Assembly: GCA_033813635.1 (NCBI GenBank)
Contig: JAPXRI010000017.1
Coordinates: 1-48,461, forward strand
From: JAPXRI01 sp033813635
Lineage (GTDB): Bacteria; Bacillota; Clostridia; Oscillospirales; QAMX01
Length of the DNA: 48,461 nucleotides
Direction: 5' to 3'
In this document: piece after piece, positions 1-6,572 of the stretch
How positions within the stretch are numbered: the first letter of the stretch is position 1
Layout of the letters: the number at the start of each line of letters is the position of its first letter
Program-made: the position numbers and the translations under genes
The notes under the pieces: model-generated
Database searches by the model: none
What the model was told of the DNA's origin: nothing
Seen by the model: only the letters and a program-made list of their open reading frames with translations

Positions 1-106
1 CAGATTCCGCCTCGCGACGGACACCCTTGCTGTTCGGCTATGCGCTTCCCGCCACCGGGTGCGCTCGGGTCTTTCACCCGTTAGAACCTGCCCATGCCGG
101 GCACAC
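1..106 (-). mobile_element. Group IIC intron, 5' end (cut by window edge)
   Basis: Read on the minus strand, the block starts at 106 with GTGTGCCCGGCATGGG, followed by GGGTGAAAGACCCGA and then CAAGGGTGTCCGT and GGAATCTG. From memory this order matches domain I of bacterial group IIC introns such as the Oceanobacillus iheyensis one. The intron begins three bases after the T-tract of a terminator hairpin, the insertion preference known for class C introns. The rest of the ribozyme and any maturase gene lie outside the window, so activity cannot be judged. Confidence 0.8.
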
Positions 107-109
107 GCG

Positions 110-146
110 AAAAAAGGTAGCAGATTTTTTCAAAGTCTGCTACCTT
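110..146 (-). terminator. Rho-independent terminator of the split host tRNA-Ala gene
   Basis: An 11-bp stem (136-146 with 114-124) has an 11-nt loop and is followed on the minus strand by a run of T at 115-110. It lies four bases beyond the CCA end of the tRNA 3' part, so it is the original terminator of that tRNA gene. The group IIC intron is inserted right behind it. Confidence 0.85.
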
Positions 147-149
147 ATT

Positions 150-181
150 TGGTGGAGATGAAGAGATTCGAACTCTCGACC
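150..181 (-). pseudogene. tRNA-Ala(CGC), 3' part, separated from its 5' part by the element
   Basis: The minus strand reads GGTCGAGAGTTCGAATCTC, then the acceptor strand CATCTCC, discriminator A and CCA at 152-150. It contains the T arm (stem GAGAG/CTCTT, loop TTCGAAT) and the 3' acceptor strand, but no D or anticodon arm follows upstream. The acceptor strand pairs with the 5' part at 18756-18808, including the alanine-specific G3-U70 pair. Positions 173-181 are the recombination core, so this is the attL side. Confidence 0.85.
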
Positions 182-204
182 GTGGTGTGCAAATAAAACC
201 ACGG
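173..204. other. attL: recombination core and left attP arm
   Basis: The core CTCTCGACC (173-181) is followed by GTGGTG and the arm TGCAAATAAAACCAC (188-202). The arm also lies inside a local 7-bp inverted repeat, CCGTGGT (180-186) with ACCACGG (198-204). The left side of the core is host tRNA and the right side is element DNA. The recombinase stop codon is only 35 bases away. Confidence 0.8.
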
Positions 205-236
205 ATTTGTTATTTCTATTTTCAAATATCGGCTGC

Positions 237-1904
237 TCACATTGAGATATGCACATACCCGACGTACTTGAAGTAAATCGTGACTTTCTGGGCTTTACTG
301 CCATCCGGCTGCGTCTCGCGCTGAGATACTTCGATTCGCTCAATCAGCGTGTGCAGGACATGGGCGTCCAGTTCCTGCAGGTCTGTGTATTTTTCGATCA
401 GAGAGGTGAACTGCTCTGCCTTGATGACAGCCTCGTCAACTTCCCGTGCGGCGGCTTCATAATCATCCAGCACCGCTTTTAGCTCCCGCTGTTCCTGCTC
501 ATACCCAGCGGCCAGTGTGGCGAACCGTTCGTCTGTAATTGCCCCGGCGGCGTTTTGCTCCAGCAGCTTGCGGATGATTCCGTACAGCGTCTCGATACGC
601 TTACGGGCCTTCTCCGCCTCTTTTTTTCGATCCTTCAGTTTGCCCTGTGCGCTCTCGGACAGCGCCGCAGTCAGCATCCTCTCGTAGCGGTTATGATACA
701 AACGAGCATATTGCGCATTGCGCCGGATGGCATCCAGCACGACGGCCTTGATCTGTTTTTCGCTGATGTAATGGGTCGAGCAGTATCCCTTGCCGTAGCG
801 CATATAGTACCAGCATTTGTACTGCCCGCTGTCCGGAACGGTTTTTCGAGGCGCACGGGAGTAGGACAGCGCGCTTCCGCAGTCAGCGCAGTAGAGAAGC
901 CCTGCGAACATTTGAGGTTCACCATCCTTGCAGGCGCGGGAGCGGACGGCGATTTGCTTTTGAACGTTCTCCCACTGCGCCGGCGTGGTCAGCGCCTCGT
1001 GCGTGTTCTCCGCCACAATCCAGTTTTCCTCCGGGGCCTTTTCACTTTTGCCCTTCATCGTCTTGCTGGTGCGGCGTCCATTGACAGTGTGGCCCAGATA
1101 GACCGGATTGGTCAGAATCGCCTTGACAGACGTCACATGCCATTTGGACTCGCGCAGGTAGTAGCCGTTGGTGAAATAATCAGGATTCTTTTCGATAAAG
1201 TAGGAGATGGGGTTAAGGATACCCTTGTTCTGCATGGTCTTGGCAATTTTGTTATACCCCGCGCCATCTTCCGCCATAGCGAAAATTCTCCTCACAATTC
1301 CAGCGGCCTCCTCGTCCACGAGCAGGTGGTGCCGATCCTGCGGATCGCGGATGTACCCATATGGTGGTTTGGAACCAAGAAACATTCCGTGCTTCGCCCT
1401 GGCTTTTTTCGCGTCCCGCGTTTTCTCCGAAATGTTCTGCGCATACTCGTAGTTCATAATATTGAGGATGGGCACATTCAATCCGTAGTTGCCGTTGGCA
1501 CTATCCACGCGGTCGCCGATGGCGATGAAGCGTACCCCTTTTTCAATGAAATATTTATGGAGGTAAACGCCTGCCTCGAAGTAGTTGCGGGCAAAACGCG
1601 AGAGGTCTTTGCATACGACGGTGTTGATTTCGCCGCGTTCGATGGCCTCAATCATCCGCTTGAACGCGGGACGCTCAAATGTGGTGCCAGAAACCCCGTC
1701 ATCGAGAAACAGATCGACCAGAACATAGCCGTGCTCCTTGCAGTAGTCCGTGATAATGGATTTCTGCGTCTGGATACTCTCGCTCTCACCTTTGTTGCGA
1801 TCCTCCACCGACAGTCTTCCGTAGCCGCCGACTTTCACGATATTCACTTTATTTTCGGTTAGATAAATGGGACTCATAAGATTCGCTGCTGCCTGTGTTT
1901 GCAT
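237..1904 (-). CDS. Large serine recombinase (TnpX/TndX-type integrase/excisionase)
   Basis: This 555-residue site-specific recombinase should integrate and excise the element. The N-terminal resolvase domain begins at about residue 25 with the motif YGRLS (nucleophile Ser32) and contains the DGVSGT and KDLSRFAR motifs. The 'recombinase' domain follows at about 190-310 (KPPYGY, NPVYLGH), then a zinc ribbon near 370-415 (CADCG paired with a later YC), then a charged coiled coil at about 455-520. ATG at 1904 is chosen because AAAGGAG lies about 6 bases before it; a longer frame to 1958 has no such site. It is the last gene of the mobility operon and reads toward attL. TnpW lies just upstream, as in Tn4451-type modules. 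Its target would be tRNA-Ala. Confidence 0.95.
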   Translation of the reverse strand: MQTQAAANLMSPIYLTENKVNIVKVGGYGRLSVEDRNKGESESIQTQKSIITDYCKEHGYVLVDLFLDDGVSGTTFERPAFKRMIEAIERGEINTVVCKDLSRFARNYFEAGVYLHKYFIEKGVRFIAIGDRVDSANGNYGLNVPILNIMNYEYAQNISEKTRDAKKARAKHGMFLGSKPPYGYIRDPQDRHHLLVDEEAAGIVRRIFAMAEDGAGYNKIAKTMQNKGILNPISYFIEKNPDYFTNGYYLRESKWHVTSVKAILTNPVYLGHTVNGRRTSKTMKGKSEKAPEENWIVAENTHEALTTPAQWENVQKQIAVRSRACKDGEPQMFAGLLYCADCGSALSYSRAPRKTVPDSGQYKCWYYMRYGKGYCSTHYISEKQIKAVVLDAIRRNAQYARLYHNRYERMLTAALSESAQGKLKDRKKEAEKARKRIETLYGIIRKLLEQNAAGAITDERFATLAAGYEQEQRELKAVLDDYEAAAREVDEAVIKAEQFTSLIEKYTDLQELDAHVLHTLIERIEVSQRETQPDGSKAQKVTIYFKYVGYVHISM

Positions 1905-1996
1905 AATTCGCTCCTTTCCCGGACTGTCGTCTCTGCAGCAGCAACCTGTCAGATACACAATACCACAGGTCCCGCTGCAAAGCTATTGAAATGGTC

Positions 1997-2197
1997 TCAG
2001 CCAGTGGCTTTTTTATCGCTATTATCCGGTGCAGAATCGTCAGGTTCGAGATCATCCAGCATCAGCTTTCCCAGGAGGCGGAAAATGCTGTCTTCGCCGA
2101 GGTAGCGGCTCTCCACCAGGAACGTCGTACCGTCGATTTCCAGCGCTGTTTCTCCCAGATGAACCGGCAGAAGATAATTGGTCGGTTTATTTTTCAT
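1997..2197 (-). CDS. TnpW-like small protein
   Basis: This 66-residue protein has the pattern of transposon-encoded TnpW proteins: a short N terminus (MKNKPTNY), a core of the type VHLGETALEIDGTTFLVE, a segment DSIFRLLGKLM and an acidic tail. TnpW proteins sit beside large serine recombinases in Firmicutes elements and have no firmly known activity. The start at 2197 follows ACGGAAAA by a few bases; an upstream frame to 2233 is less likely. It lies between relaxase and recombinase in the same operon. Confidence 0.7.
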   Translation of the reverse strand: MKNKPTNYLLPVHLGETALEIDGTTFLVESRYLGEDSIFRLLGKLMLDDLEPDDSAPDNSDKKATG

Positions 2198-2256
2198 CGT
2201 ATTTTCCGTTCTTTGTGGTTGGCGCGGAAGCATGGAGACTCCCGCGCCCTGTTTGG

Positions 2257-3591
2257 TTACCCCATGGTCTGCCGCCAGGTTTGCTCGTCCTCATGGTCAT
2301 CCGCCTTATGGCCGAGGGCAATTTTCTTTTCGCGCTCTTTGGTGAACACTTTTCGGTCTGTGTACGGATTCAGAGTTGTGGCATCCTTCACTGGAACAGC
2401 ATCCTGAGTGCGCTCCAGAGCGTGTCCCAGCTGTGCCACATTGCCCAGAGCACCAGCAAGATCACCGGGATCAGCAGCCACGCCGGGCTGAGGTGCGGCA
2501 GCCGGAACCTCGGGAGAAAGATACACCTCGCGCTCCGCTTCCCAGCCTGTTGCATCATCTCCCGCACCGCCGCCACATCCCGCACCAGCGCCGTAATCTG
2601 CTCCTGGGTCGGGTACGTTCTCGGCCTCTGCGAAAGCTCCCGTACAAGCGCCGCCTGCGCGGCCACGCGCCGCTCCATCGAGGCCAGCGCACTCATCAGT
2701 TCTGTCCACTCCGCCTGCGTCGGATGCGGCTCCGGCTGCGTTGGCACCGGCGTTTGCTGTTCCAGTGAACTCCGTGGGTGATTCAGCCGCTTTAATTCCT
2801 CCATGGACAATTCCCGCTCGGATTCGGAACTCACGCTCCATCGCCTCCTTTAAATATCGTTCGTCGTGCAGTCGGTCGTCCCGGCACTTCATTCCACTTG
2901 GGGTTGTGTAGGTGATGCTTTTCCGCGACGCTTCCCAGCGGACGTCGTAGCCCTCGGTGCGCATCAGGGTGATGAACTCCTCGCGGGTTCCGGCATAGCG
3001 CATGCACTCGTCAATGGTGTCCATTAACCGGAACTTCCAGCTCTCACCCCGCGCGGCGGCATGGTACTCCGCCGTGGACATGGATTTCACTTTTTTCTTT
3101 TTCTGGTCTTCTTGAAACACCGGCAGGCCGAACATCTCGCACACCTGGTCGTTGCGCTGCCGGAGCTCGACCAGCTCCGGTTCGCTGATATGAAGCTTTT
3201 TTCCGTCCTCCAGCGAGACGCTGTTGATGATAAAGTGCGAGTGGACGTGGCCGCGGTCGGTATGGGTACAGACCAGCACCTCGCGGCCCTCGAAATACTT
3301 GGCCAGTTCCATCGCCGCCGCGTGCGCCGTGACCGGATCGACATCGGCGCCCTTGGGGAAGGACTGCACCATGTGGAAGAACAGAATTTTGTCATCCTTG
3401 TGGTAGAGCAGCTTCGTGCTGAGAAAATCGTCATAGACGCTTTCCGGCCGACAATTGATGCCGCTTACCAGAGATTGTCCCTGCCACAGCGTTTTCTCCT
3501 CACGCTTTGTGTACTCCATGACCGCCGCCATGCAGGGGCGGTTCTGACCTTTAGGGTAATTTGTAAAACTGATGATGGCTATTTCGCCCAC
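2257..3591 (-). CDS. Relaxase/mobilization nuclease (MobP/VirD2-like)
   Basis: The protein should nick oriT and lead the transferred strand into a recipient. The N-terminal 200 residues form the relaxase domain, with the three-histidine metal motif H110-x-D-x-x-H115-x-H117-x-H119 preceded by the block AMELAKYF. Residues 200-260 (WKFRLMDTIDECM, EEFITLMRTEGYDVRW) are typical of the family. The C-terminal 170 residues are strikingly rich in Ala, Gly, Asp and Glu and look unlike a folded domain. That stretch coincides with another reading frame at 2388-2834 that looks like a real gene. The GTG start at 3591 overlaps the mobC stop by 13 bases; the ribosome site GAGGGAG is very close, so the true start may be slightly different. 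No secretion genes accompany it. Confidence 0.9.
   Translation of the reverse strand: MGEIAIISFTNYPKGQNRPCMAAVMEYTKREEKTLWQGQSLVSGINCRPESVYDDFLSTKLLYHKDDKILFFHMVQSFPKGADVDPVTAHAAAMELAKYFEGREVLVCTHTDRGHVHSHFIINSVSLEDGKKLHISEPELVELRQRNDQVCEMFGLPVFQEDQKKKKVKSMSTAEYHAAARGESWKFRLMDTIDECMRYAGTREEFITLMRTEGYDVRWEASRKSITYTTPSGMKCRDDRLHDERYLKEAMEREFRIRAGIVHGGIKAAESPTEFTGTANAGANAAGAASDAGGVDRTDECAGLDGAARGRAGGACTGAFAEAENVPDPGADYGAGAGCGGGAGDDATGWEAEREVYLSPEVPAAAPQPGVAADPGDLAGALGNVAQLGHALERTQDAVPVKDATTLNPYTDRKVFTKEREKKIALGHKADDHEDEQTWRQTMG
2388..2834 (-). CDS. Membrane protein encoded out of frame inside the relaxase gene (MobB-like by position)
   Basis: This 148-residue reading frame is nested wholly in the relaxase C-terminal region on the same strand. 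It has a GTG start at 2834 with a strong ribosome site, AAAGGAGG, 9 bases upstream. Its product looks natural: a polar, Pro/Gln-rich N terminus; a helical stretch at about 38-95 (EWTELMSALASMERRVAAQA, ITALVRDVAAVREMMQQ) likely to form a coiled coil; and a C-terminal transmembrane helix (PAWLLIPVILLVLWAMW). The relaxase frame over the same bases is low-complexity, as expected if the second frame is under selection. ColE1-type plasmids have mobB and mobD nested in mobA in the same way. The family is not recognised; a relaxosome-to-membrane role is inference. Confidence 0.65.
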   Translation of the reverse strand: MSSESERELSMEELKRLNHPRSSLEQQTPVPTQPEPHPTQAEWTELMSALASMERRVAAQAALVRELSQRPRTYPTQEQITALVRDVAAVREMMQQAGKRSARCIFLPRFRLPHLSPAWLLIPVILLVLWAMWHSWDTLWSALRMLFQ

Positions 3592-3893
3592 CTCCCTCGT
3601 TCGGCGATTTCCCGCAGTGTTTCGCTAATTGTTTTTAGTGCCTGAGCGGCTTCATCCAGATTGGCGACCGACACCCTGCCCATGTTTGCCAGCACCGTGA
3701 GCTGATTGAGGTTGTTGCCGATGGCGCGCTGCTGTTTCAGGACTTCCTTCAGATCCTCCACGACCACCACCTGCCTGCCGAGGCAGCAGCGTGTGACGTA
3801 GTCGCTCTGGGAAAGCCGAGCCTGTTTCGCTTTTCGCTTGATTGTATCCAGATCGTCGGACGCGATCCGGATGCTGAATGTCGTATCCTTCAT
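3579..3893 (-). CDS. mobC: MobC-like relaxosome accessory protein
   Basis: This 104-residue protein opens with a ribbon-helix-helix type N terminus (TFSIRIASDDLDTIKRKAKQARLSQSDYVTRCCLG). It continues with the MobC core IGNNLNQLTVLANMGR and a helical tail. MobC proteins bind oriT and help the relaxase nick. The start at 3893 has GGAGG 5 bases upstream. It overlaps the relaxase start, which fits translational coupling in the mobility operon. Confidence 0.85.
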   Translation of the reverse strand: MKDTTFSIRIASDDLDTIKRKAKQARLSQSDYVTRCCLGRQVVVVEDLKEVLKQQRAIGNNLNQLTVLANMGRVSVANLDEAAQALKTISETLREIAERGRWAK

Positions 3894-4179
3894 GCGTTCC
3901 TCCGTTTCTAAAGTGGGCGCGGGCTTCTGCCCGCAAACTGGGCGTTTGGCGGGGCGGCGGCTGTGGCCGGCGTCCAGACAAACGCGATGCTGGCTCTCCC
4001 CGAAAGGGGAGAAATCCCCCCGCGGGGCATCTACGCATCCTCCCGTGACAGGTGTGACGGCTGTGACAGCAGATTCGGTACTGAGCCTGTGTCAGGTTTC
4101 CCGTCATTCCCGTCACTGCCGTCACGTCGTCGCGAACTTCATATCCCTCGCTTTCACGCGAGCGTAAAAGCTCACTCAT
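3652..4179 (-). CDS. Uncertain small ORF with Val-Thr repeats, coupled to the ATPase gene
   Basis: The ATG at 4179 overlaps the ATPase stop codon (ATGA-type junction) and has GGAGGAG about 8 bases upstream, so translation is plausible. The N-terminal 40 residues (MSELLRSRESEGYEVRDDVT, then VTGMTG) resemble short hypothetical proteins next to similar ATPases in Clostridia elements. Beyond about residue 95 the frame runs over mobC and looks like a shadow, so the real protein may end earlier by frameshift or the tail may be junk. No function is known. Confidence 0.35.
   Translation of the reverse strand: MSELLRSRESEGYEVRDDVTAVTGMTGNLTQAQYRICCHSRHTCHGRMRRCPAGGFLPFRGEPASRLSGRRPQPPPRQTPSLRAEARAHFRNGGTHEGYDIQHPDRVRRSGYNQAKSETGSAFPERLRHTLLPRQAGGGRGGSEGSPETAARHRQQPQSAHGAGKHGQGVGRQSG
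3905..3965 (-). other. Candidate oriT region upstream of mobC
   Basis: The stretch before mobC contains a perfect hairpin, GCGGGC TTCT GCCCGC at 3919-3934, next to a CAAAC/GTTTG inverted repeat around TGGGC. Small hairpins immediately upstream of mobC are where oriT of mobilizable elements usually lies. No nic site can be assigned from the sequence, so this is a positional inference. Confidence 0.35.
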
Positions 4180-5242
4180 TTCGTTGCTCCTCCTCTCCAA
4201 GCGCGACCCGCTGCGCTGGGCTCGCGCTTGGGTCAAGAATACGAAGGCGCAGTTCCCGGCGGTCGCGGGTACGGTGGGTTTCAAACATGATTCCGCGTGC
4301 GGCCAACTCGTCACGGCAGCGGATCAGCCGCTTGGTGAGCGCGGCGGGAACAAGCGGTTCGCCGCTCCGTTTCTCCAGCGCTTCCGCCAGCTCCGTCGCT
4401 GTACCGGTGAACGATTTGTGCACACTGAGGAATTCAGAGAGAAAAATAATGAGCTTATCCTGCGGCTGAGTTTCTGTGGTAACGCTGTCCGAGAGCAGCT
4501 TCCAGACGTGGGTATCCCCGTCAAATTCCAACGTCAACTCCCGATACTCAATGTCTCGCCCGGTACAGTAGAGCGTCGCTGTGCTGCCGCCGCGCTTGTC
4601 CTTGCGGAGAACGAAATTGGAGTCCGTCGCACCGCTGATCCCCGTGGTGCCGGAGATCATGTTCATGGGATCGTCATCGTTCATTTTTCGCAGGTGGTGG
4701 ATGAGCAGGATAGCGATGCGGTGCCTGTCCGCCAGCTCCTTCAGGATGCCGAGGTCGCGGTAGTCGCTGGCATAGGGATTTACATCGTTCGCAATACCGC
4801 GGATGCGCTGGAGCGTGTCGATAACGATGAGAGCGGTGCCAGGATGCTCCATGTGAAAACGCTCGATCTGCTGCTCCAGACCTCCGCGAAGCTTTTCCGA
4901 CATGGTGGCGAAGAACAGATTCGGTGGTGCGTCATCCGTGATGTCCAGCAGCCGGTTCTGGATGCGAGAATAGCTGTCCTCCAGACAAAGGTAGAGCACA
5001 TTGCCTCGCACAGAGGGAAACTCCCACACGTTATCCCCTTTTGCCACGCACAGGCACAGCCACAGTGCCAGCCACGATTTGCCTACCTTCGGCGCACCAG
5101 CGAGGATGTGCAGTCCCTGTGGTAGAAGCCCGCTGATGGTGAATCGGATCGGCGGCAGCGGCGTGTTCATCAGGGTCTCGCCATCTATGGCGTTCAGCCT
5201 GTGTTGGTTCACCATAGCCGCTGGTTTTTTGGCAACTGTCAT
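4172..5242 (-). CDS. AAA-type ATPase / RepA-like helicase domain protein
   Basis: This 356-residue RecA-fold ATPase resembles the RepA/DnaB-like helicases of mobile elements. Walker A is GAPKVGKS (49-56), and a strand NVLYLCLED lies at 81-89. Walker B is ALIVIDTL (about 137-144). A conserved IAILLIHHLRK segment and GTTGISGATDSNFVL follow. The C-terminal 100 residues look like a winged-helix region (TATELAEALEKRSGEPLVPAALTKRL). It probably supports element replication after excision or transfer. It is first in the mobility operon, with GGAAG upstream of the ATG. No origin-type iterons are evident outside coding sequence. Confidence 0.85.
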   Translation of the reverse strand: MTVAKKPAAMVNQHRLNAIDGETLMNTPLPPIRFTISGLLPQGLHILAGAPKVGKSWLALWLCLCVAKGDNVWEFPSVRGNVLYLCLEDSYSRIQNRLLDITDDAPPNLFFATMSEKLRGGLEQQIERFHMEHPGTALIVIDTLQRIRGIANDVNPYASDYRDLGILKELADRHRIAILLIHHLRKMNDDDPMNMISGTTGISGATDSNFVLRKDKRGGSTATLYCTGRDIEYRELTLEFDGDTHVWKLLSDSVTTETQPQDKLIIFLSEFLSVHKSFTGTATELAEALEKRSGEPLVPAALTKRLIRCRDELAARGIMFETHRTRDRRELRLRILDPSASPAQRVALGEEEQRNE

Positions 5243-5335
5243 TTTGATTCTTCCTTTCTTTTGAGAATTGAGAGACTCTTGGTTCTATCGTCAGTGTAGC
5301 AACTTTCCCTCTTGCGGTCGCCGTTTGAGCGTGAT

Positions 5336-5374
5336 AAGATATAGCAGATAAAATAAAATTATCGTATATATCTT
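5336..5374. promoter_or_regulatory. Inverted repeat between divergent element genes (possible operator)
   Basis: AAGATATA (5336-5343) and TATATCTT (5367-5374) form an 8-bp inverted repeat around an AT-rich spacer. It lies between the divergent ATPase and zinc-ribbon genes and touches the ribosome site of the latter. It may be an operator for either unit; no regulator is identified. Confidence 0.35.
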
Positions 5375-5384
5375 GGAGGGACAC

Positions 5385-6458
5385 ATGGATAGACCGAAAT
5401 CGACCGCTGATGAGTTTGCGGCTCCGCTCACGCTCTCGCTGGAGGAGAACAGCTGCATCTTTACAATCAAGTGGCGGAACGCGCCGGGGATGCTGGTGGA
5501 GAAATTTGAGTCTCCACAGGAGCTGATGACGGTATTCCTCAACGGGGATTATCTTCGGCTGATTACCACAAGGGATCTGCTCAATATGGAGATGACAGAC
5601 GCCCCGCAGTTTTACGAGTGGCTGACAACCTATGACCGGGAGAGGGTCATGAATCTGATTGGGCAGCTCTATTTTTCCGAGTCCGCTGACGTGAACGCAT
5701 TGACACCGAGCCAAAGACTGCGGGTATATCTCACCTTTGACCGAACGCTCTTCTCGGTGGAGGCACGGGAGCAGGAATACTCCTGCTTTTTTAAAGTGCT
5801 GCGCAATCATGCTCCTGCAAGCGAAGCCTTCGGAAAAAACGCCGGACAAAATAAGCGCCGGAATACGGGTACGCGGTTTAAGGCTGATTTTGCAGCCGGC
5901 TGTAAAACGGTAAAGGAATACAATCTCCGGATTTCACGCGGAACCATGGCAAGGTTTGAGGAACCGCAGGAGCTGGTGATGTATCTGCTGCGGGATACGA
6001 TTCTGTCGGATAAGCACATTAAAAAATGCGAATTCTGCGGCCGGTTTTTCATTCCCCGGCGTAGCACCAAGCAATACTGCTCGCCGGCGTGTGCCAGCAA
6101 GCAGCGGAACCTTGACGGCTTCTGCGGTGAGAAAGAGGTCGGCGCTTCGTACAAACGCATCGTTGCCAATCTCACCGCCAAGGATAAAAAGCAAAAAGAG
6201 CTCCGCCGCCAGTATTGCCTGGACGGCGGAGCCATGGTGAAGCCGCGCGAGGTGTTGCGGCAGTTTTATGAGGAGAACTATACCCATCAGGAGCAATTCC
6301 GCTCTGCGTGGGAGACGCTGAATAAAGCGGAGAAAAAAAGTTGGGCGGATCGCCAGGCATACGAGCATGCCAAAGCGGATTATCTTGTCTGGCTAGACAG
6401 TCGGCTCAGCTTCGCCAAGCGGATTCATATTGATAATGACAGCATTTTGGATGAGTAG
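5385..6458 (+). CDS. Zinc-ribbon protein, DUF6076-like, unknown function
   Basis: This 357-residue protein is predicted cytoplasmic. Around residues 214-240 it has a four-cysteine zinc site, CEFCGRFFIP then QYCSPAC, followed by a basic helix. This resembles the C-terminal zinc ribbon of DUF6076 proteins common in Firmicutes mobile elements. The N-terminal 200 residues show no motif I recognise. ATG at 5385 is preferred because GGAGGG lies 4-5 bases upstream. It is transcribed away from the mobility operon and converges on the giant surface gene. A DNA-binding or regulatory role is only a guess. Confidence 0.65.
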   Translation: MDRPKSTADEFAAPLTLSLEENSCIFTIKWRNAPGMLVEKFESPQELMTVFLNGDYLRLITTRDLLNMEMTDAPQFYEWLTTYDRERVMNLIGQLYFSESADVNALTPSQRLRVYLTFDRTLFSVEAREQEYSCFFKVLRNHAPASEAFGKNAGQNKRRNTGTRFKADFAAGCKTVKEYNLRISRGTMARFEEPQELVMYLLRDTILSDKHIKKCEFCGRFFIPRRSTKQYCSPACASKQRNLDGFCGEKEVGASYKRIVANLTAKDKKQKELRRQYCLDGGAMVKPREVLRQFYEENYTHQEQFRSAWETLNKAEKKSWADRQAYEHAKADYLVWLDSRLSFAKRIHIDNDSILDE

Positions 6459-6511
6459 TTGGATCATGCGGCAGACATTCTCTCGTATCTGGCGCTGGGA
6501 TATATAAACTG

Positions 6512-6546
6512 TTTGGGCGGTCTGGTTATAAACCAGACCGCCCAAA
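6512..6546. terminator. Bidirectional hairpin between convergent genes
   Basis: A perfect 16-bp stem, TTTGGGCGGTCTGGTT (6512-6527) with 6531-6546, has a 3-base loop. It lies between the stop codons of the zinc-ribbon gene (6458) and the surface-protein gene (6573), which converge. It probably ends transcription from both sides, although neither side has a long T-tract. Confidence 0.65.
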
Positions 6547-6572
6547 TCAAATGTCGCTGTTATAAAATATTC

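Noticed and set aside
555..1862. Long plus-strand frame of 435 codons opposite the recombinase
   Set aside because: It has no recognisable protein features and mirrors the codon bias of the recombinase gene, whose motifs are complete on the other strand.
4075..4130. GTGACGG units as replication iterons
   Set aside because: They lie in a plausible reading frame as Val-Thr repeats and are few and imperfect; kept only as a low-confidence dual-use idea.
5031..5849. 272-codon minus-strand frame upstream of the ATPase
   Set aside because: It runs through the divergent promoter region and opposite the zinc-ribbon gene, without a ribosome site or protein-like composition.
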